From positions 3,782,001 to 3,846,000 of the forward strand of contig OW818645.1 in assembly GCA_942492835.1 (NCBI GenBank): a stretch of 64,000 bases of DNA, written 5' to 3'. Below, piece after piece: positions 1 through 8,609 of this stretch. The stretch comes from GWB2-37-7 sp942492835 (GTDB taxonomy: Bacteria; Bacillota; Clostridia; Lutisporales; Lutisporaceae). Within the stretch, counting starts at the first letter, position 1. Each line of letters starts with the position of its first letter. The notes beneath the pieces were generated by a model. That model had not been told where the DNA came from. It worked only from the letters and a program-made list of their open reading frames with translations, and made no database searches. Both the position numbers and the translations under genes were made by a program.

Positions 1-1364
1 TTGCAGGTCCTTTAATGCTTGTAGAAAAAGTTGAAGGTGCAACTTATAATGAACAGGTTGAAATAGAAACACAAACTGGTGAAATAAGACGTGGAAAAAT
101 ACTAGAAATAACAGAGGATAAGGCATTAATACAGTTATTTGAAAGTTCAGCTGGTATTAACCTTAAAGATAGTAAGGTTAGATTTTTAGGAAAGGCCCTG
201 GAGCTTGGTTTATCAATAGATATGCTTGGAAGAGTATTTAATGGACTTGGAAAACCAAAGGATGGAGGACCTAAAATAATACCTGAGAAAAGGGTTGATA
301 TAGAAGGGGAACCAATTAATCCTGTATCTAGAGATTATCCATCAGAGTTTATACAAACAGGTATTTCTGCTATAGATGGACTAAATACTCTTGTTAGAGG
401 ACAAAAGCTGCCTATATTCTCAGCTTCTGGACTTCCACACTCAAAGCTAGCTGCTCAGATTGCAAGACAGGCAAAGGTTTTAGGAACAGAAGGAAAATTC
501 GCTGTTGTGTTTGCTGCAATGGGAATAACCTTTGAAGAAGCTGATTTCTTTATTGAAGACTTCAAGAAAACAGGTGCTATAGACAGAGCAGTATTGTTTA
601 TGAATCTTGCAAATGACCCTGTTGTTGAGAGAATTGCTACACCTAGAATGGCTTTAACTTGTGCTGAATACCTTGCATATGAGAAGGATATGCATGTTCT
701 GGTTATAATGACAGACATGACAAACTATGCAGAGGCGCTAAGAGAGGTTTCTGCAGCAAGAAAGGAAGTACCAGGAAGACGTGGATATCCAGGATACCTT
801 TATACTGACCTTGCAACTCTTTATGAAAGAGCAGGTAGAATAAGGGGAAGAAAGGGTTCAATAACACAGATTCCTATACTTACAATGCCTGAGGATGACA
901 AGACTCATCCAATACCTGACCTTACAGGATATATTACAGAGGGACAAATAATACTAAGTCGTGAACTTAATAGAAGAGGATTAATGCCTCCTATAGATGT
1001 TTTACCATCTCTTTCAAGACTTAAAGATAAAGGTATAGGAAAAAATAAGACTAGAGAAGATCATGCTGATACAATGAATCAGTTGTTTTCTGCATATGCC
1101 CAAGGCAAACAAGCAAAGGAGCTTGCTGTAATACTTGGAGAATCAGCGTTATCTGATACAGATAAGCTGTTTGCTAAGTTTGCAGATCAATTTGAGAAAC
1201 GTTATGTTTCACAAGGGGAATATACAAATAGAACAATAGAAGAGACATTAAATCTAGGCTGGGATCTTCTATCAATACTTCCAAGGGGAGAGCTCAAGAG
1301 AATTAAAGATGAGTATATTGACAAGTATCTTCCCAAAAGAGGGGCCGATAGAGGGGATGAATAG
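1..1364 (+). CDS. atpB: V-type ATP synthase subunit B (5' end outside window)
   Basis: This is the non-catalytic B subunit of the V/A-type ATPase, part of the soluble A3B3 head that couples ATP turnover to H+ or Na+ movement. The reading frame is open from base 3, where it encodes AGPL just before the first Met at 15. Family members begin with a few more residues ending in VAGPL, so the true start lies upstream of the window. The nucleotide-binding-domain region PIFSASGLPHSKLAAQIARQ and the conserved PGYLYTDLATLYERAG stretch are visible. Only two bases separate the stop from subunit D, so the two are co-transcribed. The identity is secure; whether the ion is Na+ or H+ cannot be told from this subunit. 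Confidence 0.95.
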   Translation, partial: AGPLMLVEKVEGATYNEQVEIETQTGEIRRGKILEITEDKALIQLFESSAGINLKDSKVRFLGKALELGLSIDMLGRVFNGLGKPKDGGPKIIPEKRVDIEGEPINPVSRDYPSEFIQTGISAIDGLNTLVRGQKLPIFSASGLPHSKLAAQIARQAKVLGTEGKFAVVFAAMGITFEEADFFIEDFKKTGAIDRAVLFMNLANDPVVERIATPRMALTCAEYLAYEKDMHVLVIMTDMTNYAEALREVSAARKEVPGRRGYPGYLYTDLATLYERAGRIRGRKGSITQIPILTMPEDDKTHPIPDLTGYITEGQIILSRELNRRGLMPPIDVLPSLSRLKDKGIGKNKTREDHADTMNQLFSAYAQGKQAKELAVILGESALSDTDKLFAKFADQFEKRYVSQGEYTNRTIEETLNLGWDLLSILPRGELKRIKDEYIDKYLPKRGADRGDE

Positions 1365-1366
1365 AT

Positions 1367-1996
1367 ATGAGACTCAACGTAAATCCAACCAGAATGGAGC
1401 TGTCTCGTCTTAAAAAAAGGTTAAAAACTGCATCAAGAGGACATAAGCTTTTAAAGGATAAGCAGGACGAATTAATGAAAAGATTCATTGATCTTGTAAG
1501 AAAGAACAATGAATTAAGGCTTAGCGTTGAGGATAAGCTTACATCAGCTTTAAAGGAATTCACCATGGCAAAGGCTGTTATGTCTACTGAAATGTTTGAA
1601 GAGGCACTTATTATGCCTACTGAAAAGATAGAGCTTGACATAACTAAAAAAAATATCATGAGCGTAAATGTTCCTGTTATGAAGTTTGTAAGAGCGGCTA
1701 AAGAAGGTGCAAGCATATATCCCTATGGTTTTGCACAAACCTCTGGAGAACTGGACGGAGCAATAAAAAAGCTAAATGATATATTACCAAATCTTTTAGA
1801 GCTTGCCGAGGTAGAAAAGGCATGCCAGCTAATGGCTGATGAAATTGAGAAAACAAGAAGAAGAGTCAACGCTCTTGAATATGTTATGATTCCTCAACTA
1901 GAAGAAACAATAAAGTACATTACTATGAAGCTGGAAGAAAACGAAAGAGGAAACCTCATAAGACTTATGAAGGTAAAAACTATGATTAACAAATAA
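1367..1996 (+). CDS. atpD: V-type ATP synthase subunit D
   Basis: This is the central-stalk D subunit that rotates inside the A3B3 head. The protein has 209 residues, which is normal for the family. It opens with the diagnostic N-terminus (VNPTRMELSRLKKRLKTA) and is mostly long alpha helices that pair as a coiled coil. It is the last gene of the ATPase operon, because a strong hairpin terminator lies about 20 bases downstream of the stop. Spacing to subunit B is two bases. Confidence 0.95.
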   Translation: MRLNVNPTRMELSRLKKRLKTASRGHKLLKDKQDELMKRFIDLVRKNNELRLSVEDKLTSALKEFTMAKAVMSTEMFEEALIMPTEKIELDITKKNIMSVNVPVMKFVRAAKEGASIYPYGFAQTSGELDGAIKKLNDILPNLLELAEVEKACQLMADEIEKTRRRVNALEYVMIPQLEETIKYITMKLEENERGNLIRLMKVKTMINK

Positions 1997-2015
1997 ATCT
2001 TCATTTTATATGGTT

Positions 2016-2050
2016 AAGGTCGCAGATCAAAATTGAATCTGCGACCTTTT
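2016..2050. terminator. Terminator between the V-ATPase operon and the DUF1540 gene
   Basis: A perfect 12-bp stem (AAGGTCGCAGAT at 2016-2027, its complement at 2037-2048) encloses a 9-nt loop and is followed by a T run. It sits between convergent genes, and the complementary strand also has a T-rich tail, so it probably works in both directions. Confidence 0.85.
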
Positions 2051-2060
2051 AATTATTATC

Positions 2061-2258
2061 TTATCTATCTACAAAGGTTGTACATGCTGTTCCATCACTA
2101 GTTTCTGCGTGACCATCGCCCATTGGATTTACTTCTATAGCGCTAGCTGAACAGAAGTTTTTATCATTATAATTACAATTTGACACATTACATTTTATAG
2201 TATGGTTATGAGCATGCATTTTGTTGATATCTCCATGGTTATTCATATTATTTTGCAT
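2061..2258 (-). CDS. DUF1540 domain-containing small protein
   Basis: This is a 65-residue Cys-rich peptide with the DUF1540 pattern CNVSNCNYNDKNFCSASAIEV and a later Cys (TACTTF), suggesting metal binding. A His/Asn-rich N-terminal extension (residues 1-20) is probably flexible. The start is supported by TAGGAGGT about 7 bases upstream on the minus strand. DUF1540 proteins are common in spore-forming Clostridia but their role is unknown. The gene is monocistronic and ends at the shared terminator. Confidence 0.75.
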   Translation of the reverse strand: MQNNMNNHGDINKMHAHNHTIKCNVSNCNYNDKNFCSASAIEVNPMGDGHAETSDGTACTTFVDR

Positions 2259-2579
2259 TGTTATACCTCCTAAAATAAATACTTTTTATAAAGAGTTACA
2301 AATATAGTTTTTACTTTTTTTGAATTATAAATTCATCTTAAAGTTATGCTTAAATACAACATTTTTAAAAATAATGTAAATATAAACTATATTGGAATAG
2401 CATTCAAATGTGGAATAATATTATTAATTAATAATTATTATAAATTAATGCAGGAATTTTAATTTTGATATAGAATTTTAATAATAAGGAGGTGCGAAGA
2501 ATTCTATATAAAAGAAGCAATAGTATAGCGAATAGTAATATTCGTTGTGTATATAATATAATAGAAAGGAGAAATGTAT
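2259..2579. other. Divergent intergenic region with a hairpin-enclosed orphan Shine-Dalgarno
   Basis: This gap holds the promoters of the two divergent genes. ATATAGAATT at 2468-2477 is perfectly complementary to AATTCTATAT at 2500-2509. The 22-nt loop between them carries AAGGAGGTG (2486-2494), yet no start codon or reading frame follows. It may be a 5'-leader structure of the rubredoxin-like gene at 2580. No known riboswitch was recognised. Confidence 0.4.
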
Positions 2580-2906
2580 ATGTGGAAATGTAGTGTATGT
2601 GGATATATACATAATGGTACAGAAGCACCAGAAAAATGTCCCAAATGTGGTGCAACTGCAGATAAGTTTGTGAAGCTTACAGAAGAACAGGAGGCATTGA
2701 TAACAAAGTCAATTAGAACCAATGATCTTCATATGGAGCTATGTCAGCTTATGGATGGCGTTGCTATGATAGCTGAAGAAGGTATAGAAATAAATCTAGA
2801 TCCTGGTTGTATAATTACCTTTAAGAAGGCATTGCAAGAAGCTGAAATTATAAAAAATATAGCAAAAGCTGAAATGGCAACTCATGTAGCCAAAGGCAAG
2901 TGGTAA
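2580..2906 (+). CDS. Rubredoxin-like domain protein (rubrerythrin family fragment)
   Basis: The N-terminus (residues 1-32) is a rubredoxin-type iron site with two CxxC pairs (CSVCGY and CPKCGA), as in the rubredoxin module of rubrerythrins. The rest is helical with no diiron-binding ferritin-like motifs that I can see. It probably carries electrons in oxidative-stress defence. The first in-frame ATG at 2574 is only 2 bases from the AAGGAG site, whereas the ATG at 2580 has normal spacing and gives MWKCSVCGY, the usual N-terminus. I therefore place the start at 2580 (108 residues). A terminator follows. Confidence 0.75.
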   Translation: MWKCSVCGYIHNGTEAPEKCPKCGATADKFVKLTEEQEALITKSIRTNDLHMELCQLMDGVAMIAEEGIEINLDPGCIITFKKALQEAEIIKNIAKAEMATHVAKGKW

Positions 2907-2916
2907 TAAGCTAATA

Positions 2917-2952
2917 AAAGGCGAGAAATTTATTTAAATTTTTCGCCTTTTA
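2917..2952 (+). terminator. Terminator after rubredoxin-like gene
   Basis: AAAGGCGA at 2917-2924 pairs with TCGCCTTT at 2943-2950. AT-rich arms extend the hairpin and further Ts follow. Confidence 0.7.
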
Positions 2953-3071
2953 ATATAAATAAAACTATAAGTTTCAAAAAAGTGTAGAACATTATATATA
3001 AAAAATGTTAAAATATAAGTGGAGAATGGATTATATGGCGGGCTAATTAAACATGGAGGTGTTTTTTTAAA

Positions 3072-4253
3072 ATGTCAATTAAATTTGCTACTAGAATGAA
3101 TAACATCAAAGGCTCCGCTATAAGAGAATTACTTAAGCTTACAGAAGAACCAGATATTATTTCCTTTGCTGGTGGATTACCAGCTCCAGAGCTATTTCCT
3201 ATAAAAGAACTTGAGAAAATAGTTGTAAATGTACTGGAAGAAGATGGCAGAGCAGCCCTTCAATACAGTACAACAGAGGGATATTTACCTTTAAGAGAAA
3301 AAATTGTACAAAGAATGAAAAAGGTAATGGTAGAATGTAAAGCTGATGATATTTTAATTACAAGTGGTTCACAACAAGGCCTGGAGTTTTCAGGTAGAGT
3401 ATTTGTAAATGAAGGCGATGTAATCATTTGTGAAAGCCCAAGCTATTTAGGTGCGCTAAATGCTTTTAAGGCATACCAGCCAAAGTTTGTTGAGATTACA
3501 ATGGACGATAATGGTATGATAATTGAAGAATTGGAAAAAGCATTGGAGCAGAATTCAAATGTTAAGTTCATTTATACAATACCTGATTTCCAAAATCCTT
3601 CAGGTAGAACAATGAGCTTAGAAAGAAGAAAGAAACTTCTTGAGCTTGCTTATAAGTATAATGTACCTATTGTAGAAGACAATCCATATGGTGAGCTGAG
3701 ATTTGAAGGAGAAATATTACCTGCAATAAAGAGCTTTGATACAAAAGGATTAGTTATTCATTTAGGAACTTTCTCAAAAACCTTCTGTCCAGGTTTAAGA
3801 ATAGGATGGGTTATTGCATCACCAGAAATACTACAAAAGTATATCGTTAGTAAGCAAGGTGCTGATTTACAAAGTAGTACTATTGCACAGAGAGATATTA
3901 ACAAATTTTTGGATGTATATGACATAGATAAGCATATTGAAAATCTTATAAAGGTATACAGAAAAAGAAGAGATTTAATGCTTGATACAATGGAGAAAGA
4001 ATTCCCAGCAGGTGTTACATTTACAAGACCACAGGGTGGATTATTTACTTGGGTAACCTTCCCAGAATACCTAGATGCAGCAGATATTATGAAGAAATCA
4101 CTTGAAGAAAAGGTTGCATTTGTACCTGGTCAATCCTTCTTCCCAAATGGTCAATATAAAAACCATGGAAGATTTAACTACTCAAACATGCCTGAAGATA
4201 AGATAGTTGAAGGAATTAAGAGATTAGGTAAAGTTTTGAAGACGCTTGTATAA
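3072..4253 (+). CDS. PLP-dependent aminotransferase (LysN / 2-aminoadipate transaminase type)
   Basis: This is a class I/II aminotransferase that moves an amino group between an amino acid and a 2-oxo acid using pyridoxal phosphate. The N-terminal FAGGLPAPELFP and QYSTTEGYLPLREKI motifs are typical of the LysN/KAT-II-like subgroup. The PLP lysine is Lys236 in GTFSKTFCPGLRIGW, and DFQNPSGRTM and EDNPYGELRF are also present. At 393 residues it is full length. The start is supported by GGAGG about 15 bases upstream, a slightly long spacing. The substrate cannot be settled from sequence; aromatic, branched-chain and 2-aminoadipate specificities all occur in this group. It is a single-gene unit with its own terminator. 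Confidence 0.85.
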   Translation: MSIKFATRMNNIKGSAIRELLKLTEEPDIISFAGGLPAPELFPIKELEKIVVNVLEEDGRAALQYSTTEGYLPLREKIVQRMKKVMVECKADDILITSGSQQGLEFSGRVFVNEGDVIICESPSYLGALNAFKAYQPKFVEITMDDNGMIIEELEKALEQNSNVKFIYTIPDFQNPSGRTMSLERRKKLLELAYKYNVPIVEDNPYGELRFEGEILPAIKSFDTKGLVIHLGTFSKTFCPGLRIGWVIASPEILQKYIVSKQGADLQSSTIAQRDINKFLDVYDIDKHIENLIKVYRKRRDLMLDTMEKEFPAGVTFTRPQGGLFTWVTFPEYLDAADIMKKSLEEKVAFVPGQSFFPNGQYKNHGRFNYSNMPEDKIVEGIKRLGKVLKTLV

Positions 4254-4262
4254 AGCTTATTG

Positions 4263-4289
4263 AGGAAGCCCGAAAGGGCTTTCTTTTTT
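4263..4289 (+). terminator. Terminator after aminotransferase gene
   Basis: A GC-rich stem, AAGCCC-GAAA-GGGCTT (4266-4281), with a GAAA tetraloop is followed by six Ts. Confidence 0.85.
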
Positions 4290-4403
4290 AGTGGATATAA
4301 AATCGAATTATTGGTTAAAATAAATGCAATCATGGATAAATTTATCAATATAGATTATAATTAAGAAACAGTTCATAATAATATTAAAAAGGAGGATAAA
4401 GAG

Positions 4404-4562
4404 ATGGAAAAATGGGTTTGTACAGCATGTGGATATGTTTATGATCCAGAAGCAGGAGATCCTGATAGTGGAGTGGCAGCAGGAACAGCTTTTGAAGATA
4501 TTCCAGAAGATTGGGTTTGCCCGCTTTGTGGAGTAGGTAAGGATATGTTTGAAAAACAATAA
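4404..4562 (+). CDS. rd: Rubredoxin
   Basis: This is a 52-residue one-iron electron carrier. The two iron-binding motifs, CTACGY near residue 6 and CPLCGV near residue 39, and the conserved core YDPEAGDPDSGVAAGTAFEDIP are all present. Length and motif spacing match classical clostridial rubredoxins. A strong AAGGAGG site lies about 10 bases upstream of the ATG. It is monocistronic, with a terminator 12 bases downstream. In anaerobes such proteins donate electrons to superoxide reductases or flavo-diiron proteins; the partner is not in this window. Confidence 0.95.
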   Translation: MEKWVCTACGYVYDPEAGDPDSGVAAGTAFEDIPEDWVCPLCGVGKDMFEKQ

Positions 4563-4574
4563 AGATAATTGTAA

Positions 4575-4610
4575 AAGGTGCTGGTTTATAAAAAATCAGC
4601 ACCTTCTTTA
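4575..4610. terminator. Terminator between rubredoxin and the convergent radical SAM gene
   Basis: AAGGTGCTG at 4575-4583 pairs with CAGCACCTT at 4597-4605 and is followed by a T-rich tail. It serves the rubredoxin gene and probably the convergent gene as well. Confidence 0.8.
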
Positions 4611-4612
4611 TA

Positions 4613-5506
4613 TTACACTCCGTTTAAGTCAAAGTTTGGGACATAGTCAGTAACAGCAGAGCTAAAGTCTTGCACAAAACCATTTTCTAATCCCAATTTA
4701 AAAAAATAATCAATTATATATTCATATTCCCAGTCATCTAACTTACGATTAATTTCCTCATGTTTATCTGCATTGTACATAGGAGTGTACTGGCACATAA
4801 GACTTACATAAGCTTTTTCTCCTAAGCTGTCTCTAATCCAATGCAGTATGTTTTTGCTGTCTGCTAATAGCTCAGGCATTATCATATGTCTTATTAGCAC
4901 ACCTTTTTTTATCAATCCCTTTTCATCAAACATTGGATATCCCACTTGAGTTATCATTGCTAATACTGCACATGAAGTATAGCTAAAGTAGTCCTTTGCT
5001 TTAGAATACTTTACCGCATATTTATCTGTATAATACTTAATATCAGGAAGATATACATCTACAGTTCCTCTAAGCATTTCAATAGTTTCCACTGTTTCGT
5101 AGCCATTTGTATTATACACTATGGTCAAATTCAAGCCTTTACTTTTTGCAACTTTTACTGCTTCTATAATATGGAGTACATATGGAGTAGGCGAAACTAA
5201 GTTAATATTTTCTGCTCCTTCTGCTTGCAGCTCCAACATTATTTCTGAAAGTCTCAAAATACTAATCTCTTTGCCAAATCCTTCTTGACTTATATCATGG
5301 TTTTGACAAAATACGCAATGTAGGTTGCAGCCACTAAAGAATATAGTACCAGAACCTTTCACGCCTGAAATACAGGGCTCTTCCCATTGGTGCAAGAATG
5401 CTTTTGCAACTATCACCTTATCACCAGCATTGCAAGGACCCTTCCTTTTCGTTCTATCAGTGCCGCACTTAATAGGGCATATAGTACATGAATTAAGATT
5501 TTTCAT
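4613..5506 (-). CDS. Radical SAM protein, PflX family (COG1313)
   Basis: The protein has 297 residues and the radical SAM cluster motif CNLHCVFC (CxxxCxxC) within SGCNLHCVFCQNHDIS. An N-terminal Cys cluster (CTICPIKCGTDR...CNAG) is characteristic of the PflX-like group, which is related to pyruvate formate-lyase activating enzymes. It is expected to use a 4Fe-4S cluster and SAM to make a 5'-deoxyadenosyl radical. The substrate is unknown and no glycyl-radical enzyme is adjacent, so calling it a PFL activase would be unsafe. It is transcribed alone, convergent with rubredoxin. Confidence 0.8.
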   Translation of the reverse strand: MKNLNSCTICPIKCGTDRTKRKGPCNAGDKVIVAKAFLHQWEEPCISGVKGSGTIFFSGCNLHCVFCQNHDISQEGFGKEISILRLSEIMLELQAEGAENINLVSPTPYVLHIIEAVKVAKSKGLNLTIVYNTNGYETVETIEMLRGTVDVYLPDIKYYTDKYAVKYSKAKDYFSYTSCAVLAMITQVGYPMFDEKGLIKKGVLIRHMIMPELLADSKNILHWIRDSLGEKAYVSLMCQYTPMYNADKHEEINRKLDDWEYEYIIDYFFKLGLENGFVQDFSSAVTDYVPNFDLNGV

Positions 5507-5762
5507 TTCATCACCTGTATAATATTATATAGATTTTACTGCTAATACGAAAGATAAACTATTGTAAATTTTTTAAGCAAAAAATATAGTAAATTTTTTA
5601 TTAAATTGAACTGGATAAGCAACGTAAAGTTTAGGTAACTTGTTTTTTTAGAATTATAATAATTGTATTAAGTATAGACTGAAAGTATTAAAATTGGTAT
5701 AATTGGTAACAATGATACATATTAGTCAATTATAAAAGGTAAAGTAAAGGGAGGCATGGAAA

Positions 5763-7040
5763 ATGCTTTTAACTCTAAAGAACATAGGCAAAGTTTCTGA
5801 TGCAAGTATTGAATTAAATGGAATTACTGTAATTGCTGGTGAGAATAATACTGGTAAAAGCACAGTGGGTAAAATGCTGTTCTGCTTATTCAATTCTTTC
5901 TATGATATAGATAAGCAAATTCGCATAGAACGTGAAAGTTTAATTCGTAGGGTAATTGACAGTGCCTATGTTAATTTAACAGGCGGATTTCTATATATTG
6001 ACTCCTACTCAATTTCTGATAATATTGTAGAACATTATAAGAATTATATAAATAATATTGACTTACTGAAACGAGATATTTCTGATTTTTATTTATCAGA
6101 GGATAAAAATTTTGCTAGTTCCTTAAATGATGACTTATTGACTAGTACAAGCAAAAAAATTATTGATTTTTTAGATGTTTCTGATGAAGAGATAAAAGCG
6201 ATTATTTTAAAAAAAAGATTTAATTCGGAATTTAATATGCAAATATCTCATATCAACAACCCATCAGAAATATCCAAAGCAACTCTGAAAATTAGAGATA
6301 ATATGATTGATATTACAATTTTACAAAATGATAGTATTACTATTAAAAATAACATTAATATATACACTGAACTAGTCTATATTGATGACCCTTTTGTGTT
6401 AGATGATTTAAAGTATGAGCCCATATATTTTGGGATGATCAATGATAATCATCGTAGCAATTTAAAATCTAAATTATCTAATAGAAAACTGAATACTACT
6501 ATAAAGGGTGCTATTGAGGAAATTGTCACAAACAAAAAAATAGATAAGATATTTAATAAGTTAAGTACAGTATGCGATGGGGAGTTAATAGAAACTGATA
6601 ATACTAATATTGCCTATAAGTCAAAAGGCTTTAAAGAAGCTTTGGATATATCCAATATATCAATGGGTCTTAAAACTTTTATAATTATAAAAACACTTTT
6701 AACAAATGGAATTTTGGTCGAAAATGGAACGTTAGTTTTGGATGAACCTGAAATACATCTACACCCCCAATGGCAATTATTATTTGCCGAAATTATTGTA
6801 CTAATTCAAAAAGAATTTGGAATGCACATACTGTTAAATACTCATAGTCCATATTTTTTAAATGCGATAGAAGTATATGCAGCAAAATATGAAATAGCAG
6901 ATAGATGCAAATACTATTTAGCTGAAAATCAAGATGATAAATCTATTATAAAAGATGTTTCTGATAATATTGATAGTATCTATGCAAAATTAGCACGACC
7001 TCTGCAAGATTTAGAAAACGAGGCAAATTATTATGATTAA
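5763..7040 (+). CDS. ABC/SMC-type AAA ATPase of a putative two-gene defence module
   Basis: This is a 425-residue ATPase with Walker A GENNTGKST at residues 26-34, a signature-like ISMGLKTF near residue 300, Walker B LVLDEPEIHLHPQW around D327-E328, and an H-loop region NTHSPYF. This is the AAA_21/AAA_15 architecture of ATPases that partner with nucleases in OLD-, Septu- and abortive-infection-like systems. The long coiled-coil arms and zinc hook of true SMC proteins are missing. Its 3' end overlaps the next gene by 8 bases, so the two are translationally coupled. It lies directly upstream of the CRISPR-Cas locus. No named system was recognised; an antiphage sensor/motor role is inferred. Confidence 0.7.
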   Translation: MLLTLKNIGKVSDASIELNGITVIAGENNTGKSTVGKMLFCLFNSFYDIDKQIRIERESLIRRVIDSAYVNLTGGFLYIDSYSISDNIVEHYKNYINNIDLLKRDISDFYLSEDKNFASSLNDDLLTSTSKKIIDFLDVSDEEIKAIILKKRFNSEFNMQISHINNPSEISKATLKIRDNMIDITILQNDSITIKNNINIYTELVYIDDPFVLDDLKYEPIYFGMINDNHRSNLKSKLSNRKLNTTIKGAIEEIVTNKKIDKIFNKLSTVCDGELIETDNTNIAYKSKGFKEALDISNISMGLKTFIIIKTLLTNGILVENGTLVLDEPEIHLHPQWQLLFAEIIVLIQKEFGMHILLNTHSPYFLNAIEVYAAKYEIADRCKYYLAENQDDKSIIKDVSDNIDSIYAKLARPLQDLENEANYYD

Positions 7041-7620
7041 CATTGATGATTTTGAGATTTTTAAAAATAATTTATCAACGTTAAAAGAGACATCCATAGA
7101 TAATCATGATGGAGTTGATTTTTATATGACAGAGTCAGTTCTTGAAGTGATTAATTTTGATAAAGTTAAAGATGAGTATATAAAAGATATGAAACTTTAT
7201 GAAGTACCAAAATCTAATGATGTGCTGTATATTGGTCAAGATGGTGAAATTACATTTATTGAGTTTAAAAATGGACAAATGATTAGAGATAAGATTTTTA
7301 ATGTTAGATTGAAAATTTTTGATAGTCTACTCATTTTTACGGATATTATAGGACAAGGTATAAATTACACTCGTACTAACATGAAGTATATTCTAGTATA
7401 TAATGAAGAAAAAAATTTACCTGAAATAACTAAGACAACTATAAGAAATTCAAACTCTAGAGATGAAATTGCTAAAAAGCTTATAGAACAAAAGGGGAAG
7501 GGGAAATTTATAAAATTTAATTTGGAAAGATTTAAAAATCTTTATTTTAATGATATATATACATATACAAAGGAAGAGTTTGAAAAGAATTTTGTGGACA
7601 AGCATGTAATTAACGCTTAA
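7033..7620 (+). CDS. Putative PD-(D/E)XK nuclease partner of the upstream ATPase
   Basis: I do not recognise this 195-residue family. Visible in it is SNDVLYIGQDGEITFIEFKNG, where Asp63 is followed by Glu77-x-Lys79 on what should be adjacent beta strands. That is the usual D...ExK signature of PD-(D/E)XK nucleases. Acidic residues at 34-38 could be the helical Glu often found upstream. The rest is predicted alpha/beta without membrane segments. It overlaps the ATPase gene by 8 bases, a spacing seen for toxin/effector partners of ABC ATPases. A nuclease effector role is inferred from the motif and context, not demonstrated. Confidence 0.5.
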   Translation: MINIDDFEIFKNNLSTLKETSIDNHDGVDFYMTESVLEVINFDKVKDEYIKDMKLYEVPKSNDVLYIGQDGEITFIEFKNGQMIRDKIFNVRLKIFDSLLIFTDIIGQGINYTRTNMKYILVYNEEKNLPEITKTTIRNSNSRDEIAKKLIEQKGKGKFIKFNLERFKNLYFNDIYTYTKEEFEKNFVDKHVINA

Positions 7621-7692
7621 TCACTGAACTTGGGTATTGGTATTGCATTTTATTATGCCATAAACAAGACCATGACTCAAAGTCTTCTAAGA

Positions 7693-7737
7693 TATTAAAC
7701 CCTGAGAAATTAAATCTCTGGGTTTAATTTTTTTTGA
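7693..7737 (+). terminator. Terminator after ATPase-nuclease module
   Basis: TTAAACCC..GAGA (from 7695) pairs with TCTC..GGGTTTAA (to 7727) with one mismatch, followed by a run of Ts. It separates the two-gene module from the cas operon. Confidence 0.75.
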
Positions 7738-7896
7738 TAGACATATAGGTAATTATTATATTTATTTTAATAAATATAATGTTTTAGTAAGTATGCTAAA
7801 AATACTAATAATAAAATATATAAAAATGGTTATATCATGTATGATATAATAAAATATAGTAAATATGGGAAATAAAAAGGAAAGGAAGCGAATAAA

Positions 7897-8598
7897 ATGA
7901 ACTATTATGAATTAATAGTTACAGCATATCTTCAAAGAGATATTCATTATAGAGAAGCTTATGAAGTAATAGCAAAACATATAAATAGAGCAATGCATTT
8001 AGATAATGAGCTATCGATATATCATTCAGAAAACAGATATAAACTTTATGTATTCAATACATTTTATCCCACTGAATTGGATAAGCAGTATAAAGCTGGG
8101 AAAATTTATATTTTTAATATAAGAACTATTGATAAAGGCTTTGCTGATAAAATATCACAGCTTCTAAAGCAAACTGATGCAAATGATTTTAAGGTAATAT
8201 CTATTGAGAAAAAAGTTGTAAAGCAACATACAATAGAATATCTGCAAACAATTACACCTATGATTATTACAACTGAAGGAAATAAGAATTGGGTTATGGG
8301 TGATGATTTAGATTTACTGCAAAGAAGATTAAGTGATAACTTAGAAAAGAAATACAATAGCTTTTATCAAGACAAGCTTGCATTAAAGGATAACTTAATA
8401 GAAAGAATCGAGATTTTAAACAAAGTACCTATATCACTGAAGTATAAGAACACCAAATTAATAGGAAACAAAATAAAAATATATGTCAGACCAGAAGAGG
8501 AATACCAAAAGCTAGCCTTTGTTGCAGAAGCTGTAGGACTAGGAGAAAAGAACTCTTCGATTGGGGCTGGCTATTGTATTGCCCAATATCTTAAATAG
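7897..8598 (+). CDS. cas6: CRISPR endoribonuclease Cas6 (type I-B)
   Basis: Cas6 cuts the CRISPR precursor RNA inside each repeat, leaving an 8-nt repeat-derived 5' handle on every crRNA. The protein has 233 residues with the C-terminal glycine-rich region FVAEAVGLGEKNSSIGAGYC that is diagnostic of Cas6. Candidate catalytic His/Tyr residues lie in the first 45 residues. It is the first gene of the cas operon and is preceded by an AAAGGAAG site. The 11-base gap to cas8b supports co-transcription. Confidence 0.9.
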   Translation: MNYYELIVTAYLQRDIHYREAYEVIAKHINRAMHLDNELSIYHSENRYKLYVFNTFYPTELDKQYKAGKIYIFNIRTIDKGFADKISQLLKQTDANDFKVISIEKKVVKQHTIEYLQTITPMIITTEGNKNWVMGDDLDLLQRRLSDNLEKKYNSFYQDKLALKDNLIERIEILNKVPISLKYKNTKLIGNKIKIYVRPEEEYQKLAFVAEAVGLGEKNSSIGAGYCIAQYLK

Positions 8599-8609
8599 GG
8601 GGTGAGAGG

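Noticed and set aside
4613..5506. Pyruvate formate-lyase activating enzyme
   Set aside because: The Cys-rich N-terminus fits the PflX-like group and no glycyl-radical enzyme is adjacent; the only such enzyme here (hpdB) has its own activase.
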